DNA of 64,000 bases from JACKAQ01 sp020634975 [NCBI: Calditrichia bacterium]. GTDB lineage: Bacteria > Calditrichota > Calditrichia > RBG-13-44-9. The notes beneath the pieces are model-generated. The model saw only the letters and a program-made list of their open reading frames with translations. It made no database searches and was not told the DNA's origin. Below are positions 37,646 through 46,922 of this stretch, one piece after another. The position numbers and the translations under genes were made by a program. The stretch spans positions 310,001 through 374,000 of the forward strand of contig JACKAQ010000004.1 of the NCBI GenBank assembly GCA_020634975.1. The letters run 5' to 3'. How positions within the stretch are numbered: position 1 is the first letter of the stretch; every line of letters begins with the position of its first letter.

Positions 37646-38494
37646 ATGATTCAACTACATAGACGCTTTATTTTTACACTGCTCCTGATATTGACAACTT
37701 TGCTGCAAATTGTTCCGCTGCATGCGGATGGCGATTTGAAAAAGCCAACCCAGCCGTTGCCCCAATTTAAATGGAAAGTGGGGGAGGAGCTGGAGTATAA
37801 AGTGAAATACAGTTTTTTGACTGTAGGAAGCTTAAAATTCTGGATTTTGAACAAAGATACGCTCGCCGGACGCAACGTTTACCGCTGCCGGATGCACATG
37901 AAATCCAGTTCGGCGATTCCCTTTGTCAATCTCGATGACACTTATGAAAGTTTGATCGACGAAGATGTTTATTCGCACCGCGCGGAAGCCTGGGAACAGG
38001 GTGGCGACCACATTTTATACACCCGATACGATTTCGATTATGAACAAGGCAAAGTGCTCATGTTCATGGAAAAACGCTACAAGGATGACGACCGGACAGA
38101 AGTTGTGCTCGATTCCTCCACCGTTTTGAACGGACGGGTTCAGGATGGTTTTTCGCTGCTGTTTTTTGCGCGCGCAAATGTAGAGCGCAGCGATACTGCG
38201 GACGTCACCGTTTTTTCATTTAATAATTTCAACCAAACCAACATCAATTTTACCGGCAAAGTAGAAGATTTGAAAGCCAAAGGCGAAAAAGTGGATGGCT
38301 ATTTTCTCGATGGCAAAATGAAATTTGTGGGCATTGCCGGATTAAAAGAAGATTTTGAAGGATGGTTTGCGCAGGATGCCCAACGCGTTCCGCTGCATGC
38401 CAGAATGAAGGCTTTTCTCGGAAGTGTGCGATTGAATTTGCATAAATGGAATAACTGGGACGGAGAAATAAAATCACTGGAAGACGACGATTGA
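37646..38494 (+). CDS. DUF3108 domain-containing secreted protein
   Basis: The protein is 282 residues with a signal peptide (LLLILTTLLQIVPLHADG). FKWKVGEELEYKVKYSFLTVG at about residues 40-60 is the opening of DUF3108 domains, a beta-rich barrel-like fold of periplasmic or outer-membrane-associated proteins. The rest, with DTYESLIDEDVYSHRAEAWE and AQDAQRVPLHARMKAFLGSV, continues the family pattern. The function is unknown in general. It begins a short plus-strand run with the following 68-residue gene. Confidence 0.82.
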   Translation: MIQLHRRFIFTLLLILTTLLQIVPLHADGDLKKPTQPLPQFKWKVGEELEYKVKYSFLTVGSLKFWILNKDTLAGRNVYRCRMHMKSSSAIPFVNLDDTYESLIDEDVYSHRAEAWEQGGDHILYTRYDFDYEQGKVLMFMEKRYKDDDRTEVVLDSSTVLNGRVQDGFSLLFFARANVERSDTADVTVFSFNNFNQTNINFTGKVEDLKAKGEKVDGYFLDGKMKFVGIAGLKEDFEGWFAQDAQRVPLHARMKAFLGSVRLNLHKWNNWDGEIKSLEDDD

Positions 38495-38579
38495 ACCGGC
38501 ACTGATACTGGAACGAAGCTATTCCACGCAAAATATTCCCGGCTTCCTCAATTTTAATGGAACAAGATGGGAGTTTGCT

Positions 38580-38786
38580 GTGATGTTTTTTAACAAAAAA
38601 CGTAGCCGAATTACGATCAACCAGATTATTTACGATAGCGATACGCATATTTTAGTCGACTACAATGGCAACCGGTTGTGGCTGCGACGGTCCAGAATTG
38701 ATATTGTGCCGGATGATGATGGAAAAATTGTGATCGAACTGAGCAACCGTTATTTAAAGGACAAACTAAAACACAGAAAAACGTAA
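38580..38786 (+). CDS. Small basic hypothetical protein
   Basis: The protein is 68 residues. GGGAG lies 6 bases before a GTG at 38580 and 9 before the ATG at 38583, so either may be used. The sequence is beta-rich with many Arg/Lys (MFFNKKRSRITINQIIY, GNRLWLRRSRIDIVPDDD). I recognise no family. It is followed by a strong terminator, which supports a transcribed unit. Confidence 0.55.
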   Translation: MMFFNKKRSRITINQIIYDSDTHILVDYNGNRLWLRRSRIDIVPDDDGKIVIELSNRYLKDKLKHRKT

Positions 38787-38814
38787 GTGTAATATTTTTA
38801 TAAGATTAGACCTG

Positions 38815-38845
38815 AAAAAAAGGGCGTTTTAAAACGCCCTTTTTT
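38815..38845. terminator. Bidirectional terminator between convergent genes
   Basis: A 16-bp-class palindrome (AAAAAAGGGCGTTTT / AAAACGCCCTTTTTT) with A-run and T-run flanks lies between the 68-residue gene and the GAF gene on the minus strand. Confidence 0.9.
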
Positions 38846-38867
38846 GTTTTAGAAAATTGAATTTTCG

Positions 38868-39350
38868 CTAAAAAATATTTTCCAGCGATTTACAAAGCAT
38901 TTCCAGATATTGTTTATCTGCCGGTGTAAACGGCTCCAGTACATGCGAATCAATATCCAATTCCCCGATAATCGCACCATTTTTGAAGACCGGCACCACA
39001 ATTTCCGATTTCACCGTTAAGCTGCACGCCAGATAATTATCCTCTTTTGAAACATCCTGAATCACGAATGTTTCCTCGCGTTCCGCAGCCTGACCGCAAA
39101 TGCCGGTGCCAAATCCGATCCGGGTGTGGTCCGTTTCCGCGCCCACATACGGCCCCAAAACCAGCTCTCGTGGCGATTCCGGATCAACGATGTAAAACCC
39201 CACCCAATCAAAATAGGGAATTTCCGATTCGAGCAATTTGCAAATATTCATCAGTTTTTGGTCGCGATCGCCATCGCCGGACAACACAGCTTCGGCACGC
39301 TGCAAAATTTTTTCATACGCCTGTTGTTTATCAAAATGGGTCGCTGTCAT
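38868..39350 (-). CDS. GAF-domain protein, free methionine-(R)-sulfoxide reductase type
   Basis: The protein is 160 residues, one GAF domain, starting at an ATG with AAAGGA upstream. YFDWVGFYIVD, GTGICGQAA, YLACS and KSEIVVPVFKNGAIIGELDIDS match the fRMsr (YeaZ-neighbour/MsrC-like) family, which reduces free Met-R-sulfoxide. Of the three Cys usually discussed, those in GICG and YLAC are present, but the first (ACxRI) is His in DHTRIGF. Redox activity may therefore use a different mechanism, or the protein may bind ligands only. Confidence 0.82.
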   Translation of the reverse strand: MTATHFDKQQAYEKILQRAEAVLSGDGDRDQKLMNICKLLESEIPYFDWVGFYIVDPESPRELVLGPYVGAETDHTRIGFGTGICGQAAEREETFVIQDVSKEDNYLACSLTVKSEIVVPVFKNGAIIGELDIDSHVLEPFTPADKQYLEMLCKSLENIF

Positions 39351-39531
39351 TGCTTTCCTTTCTTTAAAATCAATTCAATTTTGCCAAATCTAACGATTTG
39401 AAAAGCGTTTTGCAATTGCAGAGAGAATCGCAAATTGGTCAAAAAATATTCAGATTCTAATGATAAGTGCATGGATTTCTCCCGGAAAATTGATAAATTC
39501 CTTTTTACCTAACCCAAACAGAAGATGCTTT

Positions 39532-41991
39532 ATGAAATGGACACCCGCAATTGTTTGTGTTGTTATATTTTTTGGATTGTTCGCTGCGCTGGATCGTTCG
39601 ATATCGCCGCAGGTTCCTTTTCCGCTGGGAAAATTTTTCAACCCGTACAGTGGATTTTGGGCAAATGGCGACAAAAAAATGCCGTTGAACGAAACGGTCG
39701 ATCTGCCGGAATTGAAGGAATCTGTTGCAATTTCGTGGGATGATCGCGGCGTTCCGCATATTTTTGCCCAAAATGATCACGATTTATACATGGTTCAGGG
39801 ATTTGTGGAAGCACGCGACCGGTTGTGGCAAATGGAATTTCTGACATACGTTGCCGCCGGAAGGCTTGCCGAAATTCTCGGAAACAAACCGCAAATTGTG
39901 GCGCACGATCATTTTCGCCGGCGTGTTGGAATGGTTTACGCGGCGGAAAATGCGCTCAAATCTGTTCGGCAGGATGCCCAAGCCTATCAGGCGGTTGAAG
40001 CTTACGCAAAGGGCGTCAACGCATGGATTCGCCAGCTCGATGAAAGCAAATTGCCGCTGGAATACAAAATTCTGGATTACAAACCGGAAATCTGGACGCC
40101 GTTGAAAAGTGCGCTCGTGCTTAAAATGATGTCGTGGGATTTGACCGGACGCAACGAAGAAGTGCAGTACAGCGAAATCCGCAACGCTATGGGTGGCGAA
40201 ACAACCGCCAATTTATTTGAGGCGACGCCATTTAAAATGGAAGCGATCATGCCCGAAAATATTCGCTGGGCATTTTCACCGGTCGATCGCCCGAAAGCGC
40301 CGGACAGCCTGTTTTCCGGCAAATTTCACACAGATTTCGACCAGATTATCCAGCCTGAAGCCAACAACGGCAGCAATAATTGGGTGGTTGCGGGCAGCAA
40401 AACCGCCACCGGAAAACCGATTTTGTGCAACGATCCGCATCTGAAATTGAACCTCCCGTCGATTTGGTACGAATCGCAATTGATTTCCCCATCCGTAAAT
40501 GTGTATGGCGTCAGCCTTCCCGGCGTTCCGATGATCATCATCGGGTTCAACAAAAACGTGGCGTGGGGTGTGACCAACGCTGGCACGGATGTGATGGACT
40601 GGTATAAAATCAAATTCAAAAATGCGCAGGCAAACGAATATTTTTACGATGGCGAGTGGTTGCCAACCCAAAAACGTTCCGAGGCGATCAAGATTCGCGG
40701 CGCCAAAACCGTTTTCGATACCGTTGCGTACACCCATCACGGACCGGTCAGTTATATGGATGACGAAACACCGTTTTCCGATAACGTTCCGACCGGCGCA
40801 GCGCTTCGCTGGACCGCGCACGATCCTTCCAATGAGGTGAAAGCATTTTATCTGATGAATCGGGCGGAAAATTTGCAGGATTATAACGAGGCGCAGCATT
40901 ATTTTGAATGCCCTGCCCAAAATATTGTTTTTGCTTCAGTTGATGGTGATATCGCACTGCGCCATTCCGGAAAATTCCCGGTGCGTTGGCCGCAGCAGGG
41001 ACGATACATTAGCGACGGCACAGACGCAGCGTACGACTGGAAAAATTACATCCCGTTTTCGCAATTGCCGTATAGTGAAAATCCCCGGCAGGGATTTTTG
41101 GCATCTGCCAACCAAAAACCGGTGGACGAAAATTACCCATATTTGATGCTCGGACAGTATGCCACATTTGAACGCGGCGCCCGCATTCACGAACGGTTAC
41201 GCGAACTGAGTGAAATTACCCCGCAGGGGATGATGAGACTGCAGCTCGATAACCGGAATTTGCGCGCTAGAACCGTTTTGCCAACGATGTTGGCAGCGCT
41301 GGACACAACCCAAATGACCGCCGGCGAGCATATTACGTTCATCGAATTAAGCAATTGGAAATTCGACAATCAGCGCGATTTTATTGCGCCAACGATTTTT
41401 GAACACTGGTTCGAAGCGCTCACAGCCGCCATTTGGGATGACGATTTGCCCGGAAATGCCAACAGCGTTTTTCTTTACCCGAACGATGATGTGACGATGC
41501 GCCTGCTTTCCGAAGATACTGCCAGCACTTATTTCGATGACCGGCTGACGCCGGAAGTTGAGCAATACGGCGATATCGTTCAAAAAACATTCCGGGAAAC
41601 AACCGATAAGCTAACCCAAAAATTCGGTGAATTTGGAAATGCCTGGCGATGGGGAACCGCACGGGGAACGGAAATTCAGCATCTTGCGCGAATGTCCGGT
41701 TTGGGGCGAAAAAAATTGCCGACCGACGGCGACGCGATTGCGGTAAACGCAATCAAAGCCAATCACGGGCCATCGTGGCGAATGATCGTCCAACTGGATT
41801 CGCCAAAACCGATCGCATGGGGCATTTATCCCGGCGGGCAAACCGGGAATCCCGGTTCCAAAAAATATGACCAGTTTATCGATCCCTGGGTTGCCGGATT
41901 GTATTACGAATTATTGTATTTGACCTCACCCGGCGAAATTCACGAACGGTTGGTCAACAAAACCTTTTTCCAGAAAACAAACCAACGCTAA
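39532..41991 (+). CDS. Penicillin acylase family protein (Ntn hydrolase)
   Basis: The protein is 819 residues from the ATG at 39532; the 24-residue upstream extension to 39460 is less likely because the signal/anchor (AIVCVVIFFGLFAALDRS) should be N-terminal. VAISWDDRGVPHIFAQN and GFVEARDRLWQMEF define the alpha chain. The catalytic serine that becomes the new N-terminus after self-cleavage is Ser281 in NNGSNNWVVAG. The beta chain includes LSGIWYESQL-like and GFNKNVAWGVTNAG segments. Such enzymes cleave amides of beta-lactams, acyl-homoserine lactones or related compounds; the natural substrate here is unknown. An envelope location is likely. Confidence 0.93.
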   Translation: MKWTPAIVCVVIFFGLFAALDRSISPQVPFPLGKFFNPYSGFWANGDKKMPLNETVDLPELKESVAISWDDRGVPHIFAQNDHDLYMVQGFVEARDRLWQMEFLTYVAAGRLAEILGNKPQIVAHDHFRRRVGMVYAAENALKSVRQDAQAYQAVEAYAKGVNAWIRQLDESKLPLEYKILDYKPEIWTPLKSALVLKMMSWDLTGRNEEVQYSEIRNAMGGETTANLFEATPFKMEAIMPENIRWAFSPVDRPKAPDSLFSGKFHTDFDQIIQPEANNGSNNWVVAGSKTATGKPILCNDPHLKLNLPSIWYESQLISPSVNVYGVSLPGVPMIIIGFNKNVAWGVTNAGTDVMDWYKIKFKNAQANEYFYDGEWLPTQKRSEAIKIRGAKTVFDTVAYTHHGPVSYMDDETPFSDNVPTGAALRWTAHDPSNEVKAFYLMNRAENLQDYNEAQHYFECPAQNIVFASVDGDIALRHSGKFPVRWPQQGRYISDGTDAAYDWKNYIPFSQLPYSENPRQGFLASANQKPVDENYPYLMLGQYATFERGARIHERLRELSEITPQGMMRLQLDNRNLRARTVLPTMLAALDTTQMTAGEHITFIELSNWKFDNQRDFIAPTIFEHWFEALTAAIWDDDLPGNANSVFLYPNDDVTMRLLSEDTASTYFDDRLTPEVEQYGDIVQKTFRETTDKLTQKFGEFGNAWRWGTARGTEIQHLARMSGLGRKKLPTDGDAIAVNAIKANHGPSWRMIVQLDSPKPIAWGIYPGGQTGNPGSKKYDQFIDPWVAGLYYELLYLTSPGEIHERLVNKTFFQKTNQR

Positions 41992-42005
41992 ACAGAAGTG
42001 ACGCT

Positions 42006-42335
42006 ATGATTTTATTGATAATCGCCATGCTCGTGCTCTATTATTTTCAGCCATATTGGTGGTGGATTTTGGTTTTGCCACTATTTTACGGCCTGATTTT
42101 TGGCAAAAAACCGTTGAACAGCTTTTTGGTAGGATTGTCCAGCGCGGGATTGGTTTGGATAGGCGTAGCAACCTATCAGTATTTTAACGATGCCGCCATC
42201 ATCGCCCAAAAAATTGCGGAAATGATGAACGTGGGCAGCCCGTTTTTGCTGATCGGAATCACCGGATTAATTGCGATTATTTGCGGTGGTGTCGGTGCGC
42301 TCACCGGGAATGTGCTGCGCAACCTGTTCCGGTAA
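42006..42335 (+). CDS. Small membrane protein, hypothetical
   Basis: The protein is 109 residues with three or four hydrophobic segments: LLIIAMLVLYYF, PYWWWILVLPLFYGLIFG, FLVGLSSAGLVWIGVATYQY and the C-terminal LIGITGLIAIICGGVGALTG. No cofactor motif is visible. It lies 14 bases after the penicillin acylase and is probably in the same transcript, ending at the hairpin at 42363. Confidence 0.7.
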   Translation: MILLIIAMLVLYYFQPYWWWILVLPLFYGLIFGKKPLNSFLVGLSSAGLVWIGVATYQYFNDAAIIAQKIAEMMNVGSPFLLIGITGLIAIICGGVGALTGNVLRNLFR

Positions 42336-42362
42336 ACATATTTCTGCATCATTTATCAAAAG

Positions 42363-42386
42363 AAAGGCGGGGATTACCCGCCTTTT
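42363..42386. terminator. Terminator hairpin
   Basis: The stem is AAAGGCGGG / CCCGCCTTTT with loop GATTA. It sits between the small membrane gene and the convergent duplicated membrane gene and could serve both. Confidence 0.8.
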
Positions 42387-42413
42387 ACAATTAAAATTGG
42401 TTCGAAATTTGGT

Positions 42414-43235
42414 TTACCACCAACCGAATCGCGGTTGGTTCAATGCGATGATAAAACATGCGATAACCCCAATCCAGACAAACACATACAGCGGCACAAA
42501 ATACTGCCGTTTTTTGAGCATTTCCGGAAAGTGAATCGGAGTTTCGGCAAATTTGCCGCGCGGTTTGCTGGGGAAGAAAAACGTTTTATACGTTTCGATT
42601 GTGGCAACTGTAAAACCGATGCCGCACAGCGCAATCAGAAAGAAATTTTGGGTGAACAGTGCAGCCAGCGCACCGTAAAAAAACGCGAATGCCGGACTGC
42701 GGAAAAATTTGAACGTTTCAAAACCTTCGATGGGCGCATCTTTCCACGCACCGCCGAAAGCGGAAACCCACCCGCCGATGCTGCCGGCCAAAAAAATACC
42801 CAGCCATCCGCTGAACACTTCTTTATTGGTTTCCATATAATTCAACCCCAAACCGATCAAAATGATGCCCAATGCATAACCCGCGCCAACGGTCAGCCGC
42901 GCGCTGCGGCTTTTCACCACTTTGCCGAACACCGCAAACTGCATCGGAATGGTGTATTTGGATTGATCCTGTTCGCGTAAAAATGTTTTGTAATATTCCA
43001 GAATCAGGCGTTCGATAGCGTATGTGGAACCAAACAGCAGCCAGATATTCGCTGCCATTGTTAAATCCAGTTTGCTGACCCACCAGATTACCGGCGCTGC
43101 AATGCCGCTAATAACAATACTGCGAAAAAATTGCCGGTTCGTGAAACCCTCGTGCGGCGAATCTTTATACATTCCCCAGGTTGAGGTGTGGGCGCCGGCA
43201 AGTAATCCGGTAATCAGTGCAATAAAAAATTCCAT
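42414..43235 (-). CDS. Internally duplicated multi-spanning membrane protein, hypothetical
   Basis: The protein is 273 residues with about six to eight hydrophobic helices. GGAGG lies 12 bases before the ATG. Two halves carry the same pattern: TSTWGMYKDSPHEGFTNRQF (about 18-37) against VSAFGGAWKDAPIEGFETFK, each with KD-x-P-x-EGF and then FFRS, followed later by YYKTFLRE and ETYKTFFFP. This suggests an ancient gene duplication and an inverted or parallel two-repeat membrane fold. No transporter family is recognised. The gene is flanked by the tRNA-Pro gene upstream on the other strand. Confidence 0.75.
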   Translation of the reverse strand: MEFFIALITGLLAGAHTSTWGMYKDSPHEGFTNRQFFRSIVISGIAAPVIWWVSKLDLTMAANIWLLFGSTYAIERLILEYYKTFLREQDQSKYTIPMQFAVFGKVVKSRSARLTVGAGYALGIILIGLGLNYMETNKEVFSGWLGIFLAGSIGGWVSAFGGAWKDAPIEGFETFKFFRSPAFAFFYGALAALFTQNFFLIALCGIGFTVATIETYKTFFFPSKPRGKFAETPIHFPEMLKKRQYFVPLYVFVWIGVIACFIIALNQPRFGWW

Positions 43236-43443
43236 GCGAGTGTTTATCCTCCATTCTACAGTCGTTGATATTGTTCATTTCATAACAAGCTTTCAATTTA
43301 ACACAGTCACACTTTTTTTCCAACACTCTTGAACACTTCGCCAATTTGCTGGCTTTTTTGCCAGCCCTGCGGAGGCAAAAAGAAATTTGCAATTAATTCT
43401 TGATAATGGAATCCAGAATCTATATATTTGCCAGCGTTTTATT

Positions 43444-43518
43444 CGGGGTGTAGCGCAGCCTGGTTAGCGCGCCTGCTTCGGGAGCAGGAGGTCGGAAGTT
43501 CGAATCTTCTCACCCCGA
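43444..43518 (+). tRNA. tRNA-Pro (anticodon CGG)
   Basis: The acceptor stem CGGGGTG/CACCCCG, D arm (GCGCAGCCTGGTTAGCGC), anticodon stem CCTGC/GCAGG with loop TTCGGGA, and T arm with GTTCGAATC are all present. The anticodon at loop positions 34-36 is CGG. The discriminator is A and CCA is not encoded, so it is added after transcription. A hairpin terminator follows at 43539. Confidence 0.97.
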
Positions 43519-43538
43519 CATCATCAACTAAGTGAACT

Positions 43539-43561
43539 AGCCCGCAAATTGCGGGCTTTTT
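43539..43561 (+). terminator. Terminator after tRNA-Pro
   Basis: The palindrome AGCCCGC-AAATT-GCGGGCT followed by TTTT lies 20 bases beyond the tRNA. Confidence 0.85.
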
Positions 43562-43590
43562 GCTTTAAACCGAAATGCAGGAAACGCCCA

Positions 43591-45231
43591 ATGCCCACAC
43601 AATCCAATGATATGTTACATCTCGTACTCGATGGCGAAAGCCTGACCATCGATACCCTCGTCACCGCCGCCAGACATCCCAAAATCCGGGTGAATATTTC
43701 CGAAGACGCCCAAAAGCGCATGAAACGCAGCCGCGATTGGGTGGATCGCGTTCAGAAAGATGGCGAGCCGGTGGTTTACGGTATCAACACCGGATTCGGT
43801 TCGCAGGCGATTGTTTCTATCGACAAAGAGAAATTGCACCTGCTCCAGCAAAACCTGATTATGAGTCACGCTGCCGGAACCGGCGATCCGCTGCCGCTGG
43901 ATGTTGCCCGCGCAACGATGATGCTGCGCGCCAATACCCTCGCCAAAGGCTTTTCCGGCATCCGGGTTGAAGTGGTCGAAACCGTGCTGGAAATGCTCGA
44001 AAAGAACGTAATACCGTGGCTTCCCTCGCAAGGCTCGTTGGGGGCAAGCGGCGATTTAGCGCCATTATCGCATCTGGCATTAGTGATTTCCGATATCGGG
44101 CGAGTGAAAAATCCGGAGTACACCGGTCGTGCCTACATTTTGGATCCCAAAACCAAACAATGGGAACTGACCAACGGCAGGGCAGCCATGAAACGGGCTG
44201 GCATTCCACAAGTCCGGCTGGAAGCAAAAGAAGGTTTGGCACTGAACAACGGCACCCAGGTTACCACGGCAATTTTGGCGCTGGCCTATCACGATGCCCA
44301 ACAATTGGTTAAACTTGCTGACATTGCCATGAGCATGAGTCTGGAAGCGTTGCAGGGCATTTATTCCGCATTTCGCCCGGAAATTCACCAATTGCGCCCG
44401 CATCCCGGGCAAATCGACACGGCGGAAAATATTCGCCGGTTAACTGAAAGCAGCATGTTACTGGATCGCCATTTTGAACAGGTGCAAGATGCCTACAGCC
44501 TGCGCTGTCATCCGCAGGTGATGGCCGGTGTGCGCGATACGCTGCGGTTTATCGAAAATACCATCACCATCGAGATGAACGCAACGAACGATAACCCCAT
44601 TATTTTCCCGGATTTACAGGAATACAGCAAAGCCATTTCCGGCGGTAATTTTCATGGACAACCGGTGGCATTTGCCGGCGATTTTTTGAGCATCGTGCTT
44701 TGCGAAGTCGGCAACATTTCCGAACGGCGTATTTTCCGGTTATCGGATAAAAATCTCAATCGGGGACTACCGTCGTTTCTGATCACCAATCCGGGTTTGG
44801 AAAACGGGTTGATGATTGCCCAATACACAGCTGCATCGCTGGTATCGGAAAACAAATCGCTGGCGCATCCGGCCAGTATCGATTCGATCCCATCCTGTGA
44901 AAATCAGGAAGACCACGTGAGCATGTCGCCGATCAGCGCCCGGAAAGCCCGGCAAATTCTCGCGAATGTTCAAAAAGTGGTGGCAATTGAGCTATTATAC
45001 GCGGCTCAGGCGTTGGAGCTGATTCTCAATCGCGAACGCCAGAAATTTGATACCAGCCCGGAATCGCTGTTCGGAAAAGGCACATGTGCGGCATTCGAAA
45101 CGATCCGTAAACACGTTCCGTTTCTGGAAAAAGATCGCCCGATTTATCTCGATATCGAAAACATGCTGGCGCTCATCCAAAACGGCGAACTGCTGAAAAA
45201 AGTGGAATCAAAAATCGGTCCGCTGAAATAA
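43591..45231 (+). CDS. hutH: Histidine ammonia-lyase
   Basis: The protein is 546 residues. The ATG at 43591 has AGGA 8 bases upstream; a 14-residue extension to 43549 would run into the tRNA terminator and is rejected. The enzyme removes ammonia from L-histidine to give urocanate. The MIO prosthetic group forms from Ala152-Ser153-Gly154 in GSLGASGDLAPLSH, and YGINTGFG and NDNPIIF match the family. None of hutU, hutI or hutG lies nearby, so here it stands apart from a histidine-utilisation operon. Members of this family can also act on Phe or Tyr; the conserved neighbourhood favours His. Confidence 0.92.
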   Translation: MPTQSNDMLHLVLDGESLTIDTLVTAARHPKIRVNISEDAQKRMKRSRDWVDRVQKDGEPVVYGINTGFGSQAIVSIDKEKLHLLQQNLIMSHAAGTGDPLPLDVARATMMLRANTLAKGFSGIRVEVVETVLEMLEKNVIPWLPSQGSLGASGDLAPLSHLALVISDIGRVKNPEYTGRAYILDPKTKQWELTNGRAAMKRAGIPQVRLEAKEGLALNNGTQVTTAILALAYHDAQQLVKLADIAMSMSLEALQGIYSAFRPEIHQLRPHPGQIDTAENIRRLTESSMLLDRHFEQVQDAYSLRCHPQVMAGVRDTLRFIENTITIEMNATNDNPIIFPDLQEYSKAISGGNFHGQPVAFAGDFLSIVLCEVGNISERRIFRLSDKNLNRGLPSFLITNPGLENGLMIAQYTAASLVSENKSLAHPASIDSIPSCENQEDHVSMSPISARKARQILANVQKVVAIELLYAAQALELILNRERQKFDTSPESLFGKGTCAAFETIRKHVPFLEKDRPIYLDIENMLALIQNGELLKKVESKIGPLK

Positions 45232-45290
45232 TCTGCAACAACCAACTTCATGAAAATCAAATACTTGGATTCAAAATAAAAGGGTAACAC

Positions 45291-46028
45291 ATGGAATGGA
45301 TTGCTGACCCGCAAGCGTGGGTTGCATTGCTAACGTTAACGGTTTTGGAAATCGTTCTCGGTATCGACAACATTATTTTTATCACCATTTTAGTGGGACG
45401 TTTGCCGGAAAAGCAACGCAACAAAGGTCGCATAGTCGGATTAGCGTTGGCAATGGTGATGCGCATTTTGCTGCTGCTGTCCATCACCTGGATTATGAAA
45501 CTGACCACACCGTTATTCACCGTTTTGCAACAGGAAATTTCCGGGAGAGATCTCATTTTATTGATCGGCGGATTGTTCCTCATTGCCAAAAGCACCCGGG
45601 AAATCCACCATTCGCTGGAGGGCGAGGAGGAGCATCACGCGAGTACAAAAGCTGCCAGTTTTGCGGGAATAATCACCCAAATTGCCATCATTGACATCGT
45701 TTTTTCGCTCGACTCGGTGATTACCGCCGTCGGTTTGGCGAAAGATGTTGCGGTGATGATCATCGCAATTGTGATCGCAGTGTTAATTATGATGGCATCG
45801 GCAAAAGCAATCGGCGAATTTGTGGATGAACACCCGACGCTAAAAATGCTGGCGCTGAGCTTTTTAATTATGGTTGGCGTTGCGCTGGTCGGCGAAGGAT
45901 TCGACATGCACATTCCCAAAGGCTATATTTATTTTTCGATGGCGTTTTCCGTGGTTGTCGAAATGCTCAATTTGCGCATCCGCAAAGCCCGCAAACCGGT
46001 GAAATTGCGGAAAGCGATTCAAAAATGA
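45291..46028 (+). CDS. TerC family integral membrane protein
   Basis: The protein is 245 residues with about seven hydrophobic helices, and AAAGGG lies upstream of the ATG. Hallmarks are LEIVLGIDNIIFITIL near the N-terminus and IDIVFSLDSVITAVGLA in the middle, the acidic D-N/D-S motifs shared by TerC, YoaE and YgdQ-like proteins. These are implicated in metal export or in tellurite-stress systems, and some act in metallation of exported proteins. It precedes the pYEATS cassette, with a terminator hairpin between. Confidence 0.9.
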   Translation: MEWIADPQAWVALLTLTVLEIVLGIDNIIFITILVGRLPEKQRNKGRIVGLALAMVMRILLLLSITWIMKLTTPLFTVLQQEISGRDLILLIGGLFLIAKSTREIHHSLEGEEEHHASTKAASFAGIITQIAIIDIVFSLDSVITAVGLAKDVAVMIIAIVIAVLIMMASAKAIGEFVDEHPTLKMLALSFLIMVGVALVGEGFDMHIPKGYIYFSMAFSVVVEMLNLRIRKARKPVKLRKAIQK

Positions 46029-46090
46029 TTTCGCAGCAAAATAGATATTTCCAATAAATCGTTGGCAATGATCGATAGAATTTACAAATT

Positions 46091-46133
46091 GCGGTGTCCC
46101 GAAAATTTGATATTTGGGGCACCGCTTTTTTTT
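46091..46133 (+). terminator. Terminator after the TerC gene
   Basis: A 10-bp stem (GCGGTGTCCC at 46091-46100 with GGGGCACCGC at 46116-46125, one wobble) is followed by eight T. Confidence 0.85.
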
Positions 46134-46165
46134 GAATCAAACCGAAAACCAATGAGGTAAACGCC

Positions 46166-46864
46166 ATGCTGAACCGCATTCGTGGCTTTATTTTGATCAT
46201 AAATACGTTGATTCCGCTAATTTTGATAACCGCCATCGGATTTGGCGGTTGGTATGTGTATCAAAAACTGGCGGAGCCGGTGCGAAAAATGAGCGCCACC
46301 CTAACCAGTCTGAACGCCAACGCCAGATTTACGATTGACCAATCCGGGCGTGCATTCGAGCGATTGGCGGAGCCGCTGCGCGAAGTGCGCACGAAAGTAT
46401 CGTTCGCGGCGGATTATATCGCCGAGATGCCCGTGAAAATGCCCGATTTGAGCATACCGAACCTGTCGCTGAACATCCGGCCGGAAATTGAACGGCTGGA
46501 TGAATACCCGTGGTTTTATCTGGAAATGAAACCGGTGGAAGTGGGCATGCCCAGCATCAACGGTCCGGAAATTCCGGGATTGACCGAAACCAAATCAACA
46601 TTTTCCAGCATGTTGGGAATTATGGATTCTATGGTAGGCATTGTGGATATCATCGCCGGACTGAACCAACTGGAAACGGATTTGCTGCGGTTGGCGGTCG
46701 ATACGGGACAGGTGCTCGCCGCCATCGGCGATATTTTTGGCAAATTCTGGACGATTTTGAAATGGTTCATTCTCTTCGCGCTGATTTGGCTGGTTTTTGG
46801 TTACGCATATTGGACGGTCCGCCGATTAAACGAAGGCGTTAAGTTGTTGTTCAATCTCGAATAA
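46166..46864 (+). CDS. Membrane-anchored hypothetical protein, first gene of pYEATS cassette
   Basis: The protein is 232 residues. GAGG is well placed before the ATG. Transmembrane helices lie near each end: LIINTLIPLILITAIGFGGW at about 10-30 and WTILKWFILFALIWLVFGYA at about 193-212. Between them is an amphipathic helical stretch with repeated Ala/Leu/Arg and a proline-rich linker (MPVKMPDLSIPNLSLNIRPE). No family is recognised. It is the first of three closely packed genes, 58 bases ahead of the next, so it probably acts in the same complex. Confidence 0.75.
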   Translation: MLNRIRGFILIINTLIPLILITAIGFGGWYVYQKLAEPVRKMSATLTSLNANARFTIDQSGRAFERLAEPLREVRTKVSFAADYIAEMPVKMPDLSIPNLSLNIRPEIERLDEYPWFYLEMKPVEVGMPSINGPEIPGLTETKSTFSSMLGIMDSMVGIVDIIAGLNQLETDLLRLAVDTGQVLAAIGDIFGKFWTILKWFILFALIWLVFGYAYWTVRRLNEGVKLLFNLE

Positions 46865-46922
46865 TCGACCGAAATAAATTTGTCTGATTCCCCGATTTTC
46901 CGTAATATAGACCAAACAAAAA

